From positions 62,001 to 126,000 of the forward strand of contig NZ_AUFJ01000012.1 in NCBI RefSeq assembly GCF_000426445.1: a DNA stretch of 64,000 bases, in the 5' to 3' direction. The notes beneath the pieces are model-generated. The model was not told the DNA's origin and searched no databases. It saw only the letters and a program-made list of their open reading frames with translations. The first letter of the stretch is position 1. Every line of letters begins with the position of its first letter. This DNA is from Brevibacterium album DSM 18261. Its GTDB lineage: Bacteria > Actinomycetota > Actinomycetes > Actinomycetales > Brevibacteriaceae. Below are positions 51,007 through 59,706 of the stretch, in pieces. Made by a program: the position numbers and the translations under genes.

Positions 51007-53859
51007 ATGAGAAGGACCGATCACCGGCCGGATGCATGCGGCGATCCATCGGTGATCTGTGCGCCGGGGGCTGAGGACGGGATGCGGGAGACCGGCGGGC
51101 AGGGCGGGACCGAGGGCTTCACCCGCCGACAGCGCGAAGCTGTGGGGCACCTGCGCCTGGCAGATGCGCGCGTCCCGCGGGAGCACCTGCTGCGCAGGCT
51201 CGACGCGCTTCAGCCCCTCATCCAGGTGTGCGGCCCTCCGGGCAGCGGCAAGACCACCCTCCTGGCGGACTGGGCGCTCGAGCGGCTCGACGCCGGCGAT
51301 GTCGTCATCTGGATCAGCGCTTCCGAGGCCCTCGACTCGCTCGACGCCTGTGCGCGCCGCATCTGCGAGATCGTCCGCGGCACCGCATCCGGTGCCGGGG
51401 CGTCCGGCGGCGCGGGCGCATCCGGCGGCACAGGCCTCCCCGGCACCGCCGAGGGGGACTCCGCAGATCCCGCGAGCGTCCTCGCACGGCTGTGCGCCGC
51501 CCATCCCCGCGTGATCCTCGTCATCGACGACTCCCACCTGTTCCGGGATCCTCGGCTCCGCCGCTGGCTGCTCGATGCGTGCGCGGCGCACCCCGGCCTG
51601 CACCTCGCCGGCGCCTCGCGCGAACTGCGCCCGCTGTGCCCGGACGTCGCGGCGACCGGGCTGCCCCTGACCGCGCTCACCGGCAGGCAGCTCATGGCGG
51701 CGGTGGAGGAGCTGCCGGAGTTCGCCGCGAGCTGGGGCCACCGGCTCGCGCTCGCCGAGGCCGTGCGCCTGCACGCGGAGTCCGGTGGCTGGCTCGCGCT
51801 CGCACGGGCGCTCCTCGACGATCCGGAGGCTTTCGCCGGGGTGGGCTCCGCAGAGACGGTGCAGCGGTTCCGCCGGAGTCATCTGCGCGCGGCCGGGGGT
51901 GAGCCGCTCCTGTTCGCGGCCTCCGCGGTCGCGGTGCTGGGGACCGTGAGCGCCGCGCTCCTCGACCATCTGTGCCGGACCCTGTCGCGCTGGCTGCCCG
52001 CCGGTGACGGAGTGGCGTTCCGCTCCGCGGCGGACGGACTGCTGGACAGCGGTCTGCTGCGGATCGAGCAGGACGGGGAGGGAGGCGATCCCGCGGACGC
52101 GACGGGGCGGGCCGGAGCGGACGAGCGGCGGCGCCTGCCGGAGACGCTGCGGGAGCCGCTCGCCCGCGAGTTCGCGTCCGCACACCCGGGGACGGACCTC
52201 CGCCTCCACGCGGAGGCGGCCCGCTACTACCGGAAGGCCGGGCGCGAGGCCGACCTCGGCCGGCTCATGATCCACGCGCGGCATGCCGAGGACTGGGACC
52301 TCCTCGCCCGGATCGCCGCTCGCCAGGGGTGGTTCGCGGGGGTGCGCTGGGCACGCGAGGCGCACGAGGCCTTCGGGACGGTGCCGGAGCAGATTCTGCG
52401 GGCCCGCCCCGTGCTGTTCATCACGAGCGCCCTCATCCGCGCACAGGCGGCTGCCGCGAGCGAGCCCGAACGGCGCTCGGCCCCCGTGCAGCGGGTGCTC
52501 TCCGGTGCGGGTGCCGCCCAGATCCGCAGGATCCTGGGAACGGGCGACCCGGACGAGCGCGCATTCCTGGGAACCGCGCTCGTCAACGGTCTGCGCCAGG
52601 CGGGAGAGGTCGAAGGCGCGCTGCGCCTGAGCGAGGAGCTGCGGACCTCGACGCTGCACCGGCGCGATGCCGTCACGCCCCTCAACCGGGCCATGTACTA
52701 CCTGCAGGCGGGCTTCGCGGAGCTCTACGGCGGCGAGCTCGGGAGTGCGGTGCGGCGCTTCGGCCGTGCGTACGAGGAGCACACCTCGGCCCAGGCCGGC
52801 TTCGTGGCCTCCTCGGCGGCTGCGCACAGCGCTGCGGTCTTCGCCTACGAGGGCCGCCGGGACAACGCCCGGCAGTGGCTGCGCCGCGCCGAGGAGGGGA
52901 TCGCGGAGCAGCCGTGGACCGCCTCGCTGCTCGCTCCCGCCCTCTCCCTGGCACAGGCGGATCTGGCCCTCGACGAGTTCGATGTGGAGGGCGCGAGGCG
53001 GCACCTCCAGCAGGTGGGAGAACCCACCGGGGTCTCGGAGCTGTGGCCGCTCGCGGTGCACACCCGGGCGCGCCTGGCCCTCCTCTTCGGGCACCCCGCC
53101 TCCGCGCTGGACACGATCGAGTACGCGCTCTCGCTGCGCGAGGACGCCCACGGGACCAGCACGTTCGCCACCGCGATGGTGACCCGGGCGCGCTGCGATC
53201 TGCTGGTGGCGGAGGGCGAGCTCAACCGGGCCCACGCTCTCATCGCAGAGGTGCTGGGACCCGATCCCTTCGTGCTGCAGGAGCCGGTGTGCTCGCTGGC
53301 GGTCCGTGCGCTGTCCGTCGCACACGCGCGCATCTGCCGCATCGCCGGCAAGCACGGGACGGCCAGGCAGGTGGTCTCGGCCGCCCTGGCCCGCTCGCTG
53401 ACCCGACGGCAGACGAGCGAGCTGCTGCTGATCGACGCGGCGGCCGCCCTGCTCCTGGGGCAGGAGGCCGATGCCGCCCGCAGCGCGGGCCGGGGGCTCG
53501 TGCTGGCCGAGCGCGCCGGGATGCGCACGGCCCTGCTGGGCGTCGAGCGCGAGGTCCGCCTGGCGCTGCTCGAGCTGCTGGCGGACGATCCGCGCGTGGA
53601 CCTGCCCGCCTGGGAGCCCGCCCTGCTCGACCACCCCGGGGTCTTCCCCGCCCGCGCCGAGCTGGTGGAGCTGACCGAGCGCGAGCTCTCCGTCCTGCGC
53701 GAGCTCGCGGCCGGCCTCTCGGTGGCCGAGATCGCCCGCACACACGTGCTCTCCGTCAACACCGTCAAGAAGCAGACGGTGAGCCTCTACCGCAAGCTCG
53801 GCGCCGACGGCAGGGGCGAGGCGCTGCGCAGGGCCTACGAGCTGCGCCTGCTCGACTGA
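51007..53859 (+). CDS. Large LuxR-family (LAL/MalT-type) ATPase regulator 2
   Basis: 950 residues. It has Walker A GPPGSGKTT (76-84), Walker B VILVIDDSHLF, a helical repeat region (about 400-860) and a C-terminal LuxR-type HTH (LTERELSVLRELAAGLSVAE, SVNTVKKQTVSLYRKLGADGR). The VPREHLLRRLDALQPLIQVCGPPGSGKT start is typical of MalT-like proteins, which sense ligands through the helical region. The ATG at 51007 has GGGGAGGGGG upstream; the reading frame extends much further but without support. It lies just upstream of glycan operon 2, mirroring regulator 1 before operon 1. Confidence 0.9.
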   Translation: MRRTDHRPDACGDPSVICAPGAEDGMRETGGQGGTEGFTRRQREAVGHLRLADARVPREHLLRRLDALQPLIQVCGPPGSGKTTLLADWALERLDAGDVVIWISASEALDSLDACARRICEIVRGTASGAGASGGAGASGGTGLPGTAEGDSADPASVLARLCAAHPRVILVIDDSHLFRDPRLRRWLLDACAAHPGLHLAGASRELRPLCPDVAATGLPLTALTGRQLMAAVEELPEFAASWGHRLALAEAVRLHAESGGWLALARALLDDPEAFAGVGSAETVQRFRRSHLRAAGGEPLLFAASAVAVLGTVSAALLDHLCRTLSRWLPAGDGVAFRSAADGLLDSGLLRIEQDGEGGDPADATGRAGADERRRLPETLREPLAREFASAHPGTDLRLHAEAARYYRKAGREADLGRLMIHARHAEDWDLLARIAARQGWFAGVRWAREAHEAFGTVPEQILRARPVLFITSALIRAQAAAASEPERRSAPVQRVLSGAGAAQIRRILGTGDPDERAFLGTALVNGLRQAGEVEGALRLSEELRTSTLHRRDAVTPLNRAMYYLQAGFAELYGGELGSAVRRFGRAYEEHTSAQAGFVASSAAAHSAAVFAYEGRRDNARQWLRRAEEGIAEQPWTASLLAPALSLAQADLALDEFDVEGARRHLQQVGEPTGVSELWPLAVHTRARLALLFGHPASALDTIEYALSLREDAHGTSTFATAMVTRARCDLLVAEGELNRAHALIAEVLGPDPFVLQEPVCSLAVRALSVAHARICRIAGKHGTARQVVSAALARSLTRRQTSELLLIDAAAALLLGQEADAARSAGRGLVLAERAGMRTALLGVEREVRLALLELLADDPRVDLPAWEPALLDHPGVFPARAELVELTERELSVLRELAAGLSVAEIARTHVLSVNTVKKQTVSLYRKLGADGRGEALRRAYELRLLD

Positions 53860-53885
53860 CGGCCCGCTAGCTCCCCGCCAGTTCC

Positions 53886-53950
53886 CCGCCGAGTGAGCAG
53901 CTTCTGTCGGTCTGAGCGCTGCAGACCGACAGAAACCGCTCACTCGGCGG
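53886..53950 (+). terminator. Two-stage hairpin after LuxR regulator 2
   Basis: Outer arms CCGCCGAGTGAGC (53886-53898 with 53938-53950) and inner arms TTCTGTCGGTCTG (53902-53914 with 53922-53934) are each perfect 13-bp stems, separated by a 3x3-nt internal loop. GAGTGAGC and TTCTG recur in the hairpin after tRNA-Sec. Confidence 0.7.
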
Positions 53951-54035
53951 TGATGAGGGGTGCGGCCTGCCGCACGTCGCCTGTGGCTTCCCGCGCGGCT
54001 GCCCGCCGTCGCCGATGCCGCCGCCCGCCCGCGCC

Positions 54036-54041
54036 TAGCGT
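54036..54041 (+). promoter_or_regulatory. Candidate -10 (TAGCGT) of glycan operon 2
   Basis: CCTAGCGT followed by CAT.CACTC, 82 nt before the ATG at 54123, matching the element before glycan operon 1. Confidence 0.4.
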
Positions 54042-54122
54042 GGGCGGCATGCACTCCACCGGACACCCGGACCGGGACGAACCGTCTCCCGGCGGCCGGC
54101 GGAGTCGGCTCGGAGGACGCAC

Positions 54123-56933
54123 ATGGGTGAGAAGCCGCGGGGGATGTACCGGGTCGCCGGCCTGCTGCTGAGCGCCAGCGGCGTGCGGTACGCCGGTCAG
54201 CTCGTCCTGCTCGTCCTCATCGCGCGCTTCGGAGGAGCCGGGGACGTGGGCGTGTTCACCGTGGCCCTGGCGGTGTGCGCGCCCGTGTACATCATCGCGG
54301 GCTTCGGCATCCGCACCGTGTTCCTCACCCTGCACCGGCCGGTGGCCCCGGGTGCGTACGAGCGCTTCCTCCTGGTCTCCCTCGCATGCGCCGGTGCGGT
54401 GGTGTGCATCGTCGCAGCCCTCCTGCCCGGGGAGATCGCGGTCGTCCTGCTCGTGGTCGCGGTGATCCGCACCGGCGAGACGTACCTGGAGCTCTACTCC
54501 GGCATGCTGCAGCGCGCCGGCCGGCCCCGCGCCATCGTGCTCGTGGTGTCCGCGGGCACGGGGCTGCAGATCGCCGCGGCCTGCGCGGTGTTCCTCCTGG
54601 GCGGAGCGCTGCCGCAGGCGCTGCTGGCCTCCGCCGCGATGTACTCCCTCAATCTGCTGCTCTTCGCCCGGCCCGCAGCCCTGCGCCCGGCGGTGCCGCG
54701 CGATCACTCCTTCGGGACGGAAGCCGCCCTCGGGACGGTGTCGGCTCCCGACGCCTCCTCTGCCGCCGAGGCCGGAGCGGCCCCCGCCCCCTGGCGGGCG
54801 CTGTTCGCCGCGGGCCTGCCCACCGGTGTCGCGATCGGGATGATCACGCTGCTCTCGACGGTGCCGCAGTACCTGCTGGGACTCACGGGCGATGTCGCGG
54901 CCGCCGGTCGCTTCGCCGTCCTGCTCTACGTGGTGGTGGCCGTCGAGATGGTGCTCCACGCGCTGGCCCAGTCCTGGATCCCGCACGCCCGCACGCTCCT
55001 GCGCTCCGGGGCGCTGGGGCCGGCCGCCGTGGCGCGCACCGCCGCGAGGTGGACCGCGCTCGTGACCGGTCCGGGCCTCGCGGGCCTCGTGCTCGCGGCG
55101 CTTCTCCTCCCGGTGGTGCTCGGACCGGAGTTCACCGTCACGCTCTCCCTCGCCGTCCCGCTGCTGTGCTGTGTGCTGCTGGTGCCGACCGTGTTCGCCG
55201 CGGACACCGCTGTCGTCGTCCGCAACCGCTACTCCCTCTCCCTGCTGGTGAGCGTGAGCGCGCTGACGGTCGGGACCGCGCTGGGGCTGGCGCTCACGCT
55301 GCTCGGCGTCTTCGGTCTGCGGACGGCTCTGTGGACGTTCGCCGCGACCATGGCGGCGCGGGCGGCAGGAGGCCTCCTCGCAGCGGCCTGGGCCGCGCGG
55401 GCGACCAGCGGCGGACGTGTGAGAAGCGCCAGACGTGTGAGAAGCGCCAGGCACGCAGGACGCGCCGTGCGCCCGGCGGATGCCCACGCGGGAGCGGCGG
55501 GTGCTCTGCTGCGCCGGTACTGGCTCCTCCTGCCCATCGCGGCGGCCGCGACGGCCGCGGTGGCCGGCGGACCCCTCTGGTCCCTGGGCGCGGCGGGCGC
55601 GGTGGTGCTGCTGTGCCTCCTCTGCCTCCTGCGCGTGGGCGCTGTCGAGCTCCTGGTGATCACGGTGCCGTTGGCCTTCTACATCACGGCCGGGGGCATG
55701 CTCGTGAACCTCGCGGTCAGCGACGTCCTCCTCCTGCTCCTGCTCGTCCGGATCCTGGCCGACCCCGCCTGCGCTGAGGCGTTCGCGCAGGTGACGGGAA
55801 CGGTGAAGGCGGCGCTGTGCGTGGTCGCCCTCCTGCTCACCGCGACCGCGGCGACCGCCATGGCGCGCGGTGCGCTGGGCGCCCGGGTGGACTGGACCGC
55901 ATTCGCCGCCGACGCCTTCAAGCTGCTCGTGGTGATCGCCTACTTCATCGTGTGCGTCGTGGTCTTCCGCGACCTGTGCGCCCGCGGGGACTTCCGGTTC
56001 CTGCGCCTGTGGGCGCTGACCGCCGCGGTCGTGGGCGCCCTGGGAACAGCGGGAGCCGTTCTGTTCGCGGCAGGCGTGGAGACCGGTCTGACGATGGACT
56101 TCCGGGCCACCGGCACCTTCGAGGATCCCAACGCGTTCGCCACCTACCTCATCATGTCCGTGCCGCTGGCCCTGCTGGCCAGGCACCTGTCCGGGCGCAG
56201 CCTGCTGAGCTGGCACCTGGTCCCGATCCTCGCGGGCGTCATCGCCTCGTTCTCGCGCGGCGCCCTGGTGGGGATCGCGGCGGTGCTGCTGATGCTGTGC
56301 GCGGCCGCGTTCCGCGATCCTGCGCTGCGCTCGCTGCGGTTCCTGGCCCTGCTGGCCACGGGAGCGGCGGTCGCACTGGTCATGGGCGGTGCCGCAGGCA
56401 GCCTCCTCGAGACGAACCGGGGGGTGGGGTTCGGCGAGGACGTGCGCTTCCGCCTGTGGGAGGCCGCGACGGACGTCTGGCTGCACTCGCCGGTGTTCGG
56501 CGTGGGCCTGGGGCAGTTCATCACGAGCTCGAAGGATCTGCTGGGCTCCGCCGGCGGAGTGCTCGCGCACAACACCTTCCTCTCGGTCCTGGCCGAGGGC
56601 GGGGTGCTGGGCGCCGCGCTGTACTTCGCCCTGCCGGGCGCGGCTGCGGTGAGCCTGCTGCGCCGCGCGGACACGGCCGGCAGGCTGCTGCTGATCTCCG
56701 GTGCGGGGGCGGCCGTCATGGCGGTGAGCCTCAACCTGCAGAACTTCCGGCCGCTCTGGATGCTGCTGGCCCTCGCCTTCGCATGCACCGCCTCCACCGC
56801 ACCCGCCTCGGCCGCCGCTCCTCTCCCCCACGGGCCGCCCGGCCTCGTCGCCTCCCGCGCTCTTCCACCCCGATCCCGCGTCTCCCCGCCACGAGACCAG
56901 AGAGACCCACGAACGGACATGTCATGGAACTGA
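54123..56933 (+). CDS. Fused Wzx-like flippase and Wzy/O-antigen-ligase-like polymerase
   Basis: A 936-residue protein with more than 20 predicted membrane segments in two blocks. Residues 1 to about 430 resemble a polysaccharide flippase of the MATE/MOP type (GVRYAGQLVLLVLIARFGGAGDVGVFTVAL, YSGMLQRAGRPRAI, AGRFAVLLYVVVAVEMVLHALAQSW). A basic linker with a tandem RVRSAR repeat follows. Residues about 470-905 resemble the O-antigen ligase/polymerase family (RATGTFEDPNAFATYLIMSVPLAL, FSRGALVGIAAVLLML, the large loop with EDVRFRLWEAATDVWLHSPVFGVGLGQF, HNTFLSVLAEGGVLGAALYF). These are usually separate proteins. The ATG at 54123 follows GGAGGACGC. Confidence 0.85.
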   Translation: MGEKPRGMYRVAGLLLSASGVRYAGQLVLLVLIARFGGAGDVGVFTVALAVCAPVYIIAGFGIRTVFLTLHRPVAPGAYERFLLVSLACAGAVVCIVAALLPGEIAVVLLVVAVIRTGETYLELYSGMLQRAGRPRAIVLVVSAGTGLQIAAACAVFLLGGALPQALLASAAMYSLNLLLFARPAALRPAVPRDHSFGTEAALGTVSAPDASSAAEAGAAPAPWRALFAAGLPTGVAIGMITLLSTVPQYLLGLTGDVAAAGRFAVLLYVVVAVEMVLHALAQSWIPHARTLLRSGALGPAAVARTAARWTALVTGPGLAGLVLAALLLPVVLGPEFTVTLSLAVPLLCCVLLVPTVFAADTAVVVRNRYSLSLLVSVSALTVGTALGLALTLLGVFGLRTALWTFAATMAARAAGGLLAAAWAARATSGGRVRSARRVRSARHAGRAVRPADAHAGAAGALLRRYWLLLPIAAAATAAVAGGPLWSLGAAGAVVLLCLLCLLRVGAVELLVITVPLAFYITAGGMLVNLAVSDVLLLLLLVRILADPACAEAFAQVTGTVKAALCVVALLLTATAATAMARGALGARVDWTAFAADAFKLLVVIAYFIVCVVVFRDLCARGDFRFLRLWALTAAVVGALGTAGAVLFAAGVETGLTMDFRATGTFEDPNAFATYLIMSVPLALLARHLSGRSLLSWHLVPILAGVIASFSRGALVGIAAVLLMLCAAAFRDPALRSLRFLALLATGAAVALVMGGAAGSLLETNRGVGFGEDVRFRLWEAATDVWLHSPVFGVGLGQFITSSKDLLGSAGGVLAHNTFLSVLAEGGVLGAALYFALPGAAAVSLLRRADTAGRLLLISGAGAAVMAVSLNLQNFRPLWMLLALAFACTASTAPASAAAPLPHGPPGLVASRALPPRSRVSPPRDQRDPRTDMSWN
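55414..55449 (+). repeat. 18-bp in-frame tandem repeat at the flippase/polymerase junction
   Basis: GACGTGTGAGAAGCGCCA occurs twice head to tail, encoding a repeated RVRSAR-type basic segment in the linker between the two membrane blocks. Confidence 0.85.
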
Positions 56934-58636
56934 AGTCCTATGTGCGCACCCTGCGCCAGAACCTCGCACTCATCATCGCCGCCGCTGTCGTGGGGGTGCT
57001 CGGAGGGCTGGGGGTGGGCCTGCTCTCCCCGACCACCTACCAGTCGCAGACCCAGCTGTTCGTCTCGATCCCGGGCTCGGGCACCGTCGCAGACCTGCAG
57101 CAGGGCTCCACATTCACCCAGGAGAGGCTGCAGACCTATGTGGAGATGGCCGGGAGCCGGGCCGTGCTGCAGCCGGTCATCGACGAGCTCGCGCTCGAGG
57201 ACACGCCCAGGGAGCTGGCGCGGCGCGTGAGCGCGAGCACGGATCCCGAGACCGTGCTCATCGGCATCGAGGTCACCGACGCCTCCCCGCAGCGGGCCCA
57301 GGCCATCGCCGAGGCGGTGGCGGCGAGCCTGGTGGAGGTGGTGGTCGGGCTCGAGGACCCGGAGGGCGCGGCCGCGCAGGAGGGCGACGGGGCCCGCGCG
57401 GGATCCCCCGTGCAGATCTCCGTCGCCGAGGCCGCGGAACTGCCCGAGGAGCCGGCCAGCCTGAGCATCTGGATCGACATGGCCCTGGGGCTCGTGGTGG
57501 GACTCGTGCTGGGCGTGGGCGCTGCCCTGCTGCGCTCGGCGCTGGACACCAAGCTGCGGGGCAAGGAGGATCTGCGCCGCGTCACCGACGTCCCCGTGCT
57601 CGCCACGGTGCCCGCGGATCCGACGACCTCCCGCACCCCCCTCATCACGGACATCCCGCTGGCGAGTCCGCGCGGGGAGGCCTTCCGCCGTCTGCGCACC
57701 AATCTGCGCTACGCCCAGGTGGGGGACACCGCCAATTCGGTGCTGGTCACCTCGGCGGTCGCGGGCGAGGGGAAGACCACGACGAGCATCAACCTGGCGC
57801 TCGTGATGGCGCAGTCCGGCAAGCGGGTCGCCCTGGTGGACGCGGATCTGCGCCGGCCGCGGGTGGCCGAGCGGCTGGGCCTGGAGAACGCCGCCGGGCT
57901 CACGACCGCGCTGGTCGGTGCCGCCGAGGTCACGGAGCTCGTGCAGCCCTGGGGCGATGACGAGCTCTACGTGCTCACCGCCGGCGACATCCCGCCCAAC
58001 CCCTCGGAGCTGCTCGAGTCCCGTGTGATGGAGCGGATAGTGGCGCAGCTGGCCGCGGAGTTCGACCTCGTCGTCATCGACGGCCCGCCGCTGCTGCCCG
58101 TCGCCGACGGGGTGATCCTGGCCAGGCAGGTGGGCCGCGTGGTGCTGGTCGCAGGAGTCGGCCAGGTCCGCATGGGGGAGGTGCAGGAGGCGCTGACCTC
58201 GCTCGCCATGGTCGATGCGACGCGAGTGGGGATCGTGCTCAACAGGGTCCCGGCCTCGAGCCATGAGGTCGCCGGCTACGGGGTCGAGTACCGGTCACTG
58301 GCCGATCCGGGGCCGATCTCCGAGGGGCCCGCGGGCGCGGACGGCCGGATGAGCCTCGGCGGCGTTGCCGGGCCGGGCGGCCGGGCAGGGGACGGCGACG
58401 ATCCTGCGGCTCGGCCGTGGGGTCGGGGCCCGTCCGCGGGACGCCGAGGCCCGGGCGCCGGTTCAGCTGGGGCCCCGGACGACGCCTCAGCCGGGGCCCC
58501 AGGCGGGGACTCTGCCGGGACCTCGGATGAGGTGGGGGACCGGGCCGAGAGCGCGGGTGCGCACATGGGCCTCGGCAGACCGCGCGCGCTGCTCCGGCGC
58601 GATGTGCGGAACGACTATCAGGGGGCGCGGACATGA
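56924..58636 (+). CDS. Wzc-like bacterial tyrosine kinase / chain-length determinant
   Basis: 570 residues. A Wzz-type N-terminal region has two transmembrane helices (about 13-34 and 182-204) around an extracytoplasmic segment (TYQSQTQLFVSI). The cytoplasmic BY-kinase domain has Walker A GEGKTTT (281-287), Walker A' ALVDADLR (303-310) and Walker B-like VVIDGPPLLP. The C-terminal 110 residues are Gly/Ala/Pro-rich with few tyrosines, so the usual Tyr cluster is poor: only Tyr in YGVEYRS and NDYQG are seen. It overlaps the preceding gene by 10 nt. It would control polymer length with the phosphatase two genes later. Confidence 0.9.
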   Translation: MELKSYVRTLRQNLALIIAAAVVGVLGGLGVGLLSPTTYQSQTQLFVSIPGSGTVADLQQGSTFTQERLQTYVEMAGSRAVLQPVIDELALEDTPRELARRVSASTDPETVLIGIEVTDASPQRAQAIAEAVAASLVEVVVGLEDPEGAAAQEGDGARAGSPVQISVAEAAELPEEPASLSIWIDMALGLVVGLVLGVGAALLRSALDTKLRGKEDLRRVTDVPVLATVPADPTTSRTPLITDIPLASPRGEAFRRLRTNLRYAQVGDTANSVLVTSAVAGEGKTTTSINLALVMAQSGKRVALVDADLRRPRVAERLGLENAAGLTTALVGAAEVTELVQPWGDDELYVLTAGDIPPNPSELLESRVMERIVAQLAAEFDLVVIDGPPLLPVADGVILARQVGRVVLVAGVGQVRMGEVQEALTSLAMVDATRVGIVLNRVPASSHEVAGYGVEYRSLADPGPISEGPAGADGRMSLGGVAGPGGRAGDGDDPAARPWGRGPSAGRRGPGAGSAGAPDDASAGAPGGDSAGTSDEVGDRAESAGAHMGLGRPRALLRRDVRNDYQGART

Positions 58637-59706
58637 GGATCGGACTGCTGGCCAGCACGGGCGGGATGCTCGACGCGTTCTTCCCGGAGATCGCCGCGGC
58701 CTGGGAGGAGGCCGGGCACACGGTGCACACCGCGGCCGGTGACGCCTGCGCGCAGATGCCCGGAGCCGTCATCGGCGGGCTGACGCGCCGGCCCGGCCTC
58801 TCCAGCGGACGGGCGTGCCGGGAGCTGCGGGCCTGGTGCGGGGAGCAGCGGCTGGACGTCGTCGTCACGAGTTCGGCGACGGCCTCGGCGCTCGTGCGGC
58901 TGAGCCGGCTGCCGGCTCCGGTCGTGTACTTCTGCCACGGCCTGCACTGGAACCGTCTGCGCACTCCGCAGGACCATGTGTGGCAGCTGGTGGAGCACCA
59001 GCTGCTCGTGCGGACCGCCGCGGTGATCACCATCAACTCCGACGACGAGGTGTGGTTCCGCCACAGGATGCCCGCCCACACGGTGCGGCGGATCCGGGCG
59101 GGCGTGGGACTCGACCTGCGGCGGTACCCGCGGGCGCCGCTGCCGGCCGGTCCCCTGAGCCTCGTGTGGATCGGGGAGCACTCCTCACGCAAGCGTCCGG
59201 ACCAGGCGCTCGAGACGGTCCGCAGGCTGGAGGCGGCCGGGGTCGACTGCGAGCTCACGATGATCGGCCGCGGCGATCTGCTCGAGCGCACCCGTGCGCA
59301 GGTGCGGGCGCGGGGCCTGAGCCGCTCGGTGCACGTGGCGGGATGGGGCGATTCCGCCCAGGCGCTGGCCGGAGCACATGCGCTCGTGCACACCGCGCGC
59401 TGGGAAGGGCTGCCGCGGGTGGTGCTCGAGGCCTTCGCGGTGGGCCGGCCCACCTACGCCTTCGACGTCAAGGGGGTGCGGGACGCTCCCGGCACGGTGC
59501 TGGTGCCGGACGCGGATGCCGGCGCACTCGCCTCGGCGATCCGCACGGACTGGGAGTCCGGGCTGCTCCACCGCGCGCTCGACGACGATCCCGGCTTCCT
59601 CGGCAGCGAGGCGGTCGCGGCGGAGATCCTCACCTTCCTCGCCGGTTCGGTCGTGCGGCGGGAGGTGGGCGGGCAGGTCCCGAGCGCGGGTGGCAGAGGG
59701 ACATGA
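58633..59706 (+). CDS. Family 4-like glycosyltransferase
   Basis: 357 residues, GT-B fold. The N-terminal domain starts MRIGLLASTGGMLDAFFPEIAAAWEEAGH and includes VVYFCHGLHWN. The C-terminal domain has SLVWIGEHSSRKRPDQALETVRRL, ELTMIGRG, VHVAGWGDSAQALAGAHALVHTARWEGLPRVVLEAFAVGRP (the E-x7-E nucleotide-sugar motif) and LVPDADAGAL. It would add a sugar to the lipid-linked intermediate at the cytoplasmic face. It is the only classical glycosyltransferase in the locus. Its start overlaps the kinase stop by 4 nt. Confidence 0.88.
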   Translation: MRIGLLASTGGMLDAFFPEIAAAWEEAGHTVHTAAGDACAQMPGAVIGGLTRRPGLSSGRACRELRAWCGEQRLDVVVTSSATASALVRLSRLPAPVVYFCHGLHWNRLRTPQDHVWQLVEHQLLVRTAAVITINSDDEVWFRHRMPAHTVRRIRAGVGLDLRRYPRAPLPAGPLSLVWIGEHSSRKRPDQALETVRRLEAAGVDCELTMIGRGDLLERTRAQVRARGLSRSVHVAGWGDSAQALAGAHALVHTARWEGLPRVVLEAFAVGRPTYAFDVKGVRDAPGTVLVPDADAGALASAIRTDWESGLLHRALDDDPGFLGSEAVAAEILTFLAGSVVRREVGGQVPSAGGRGT

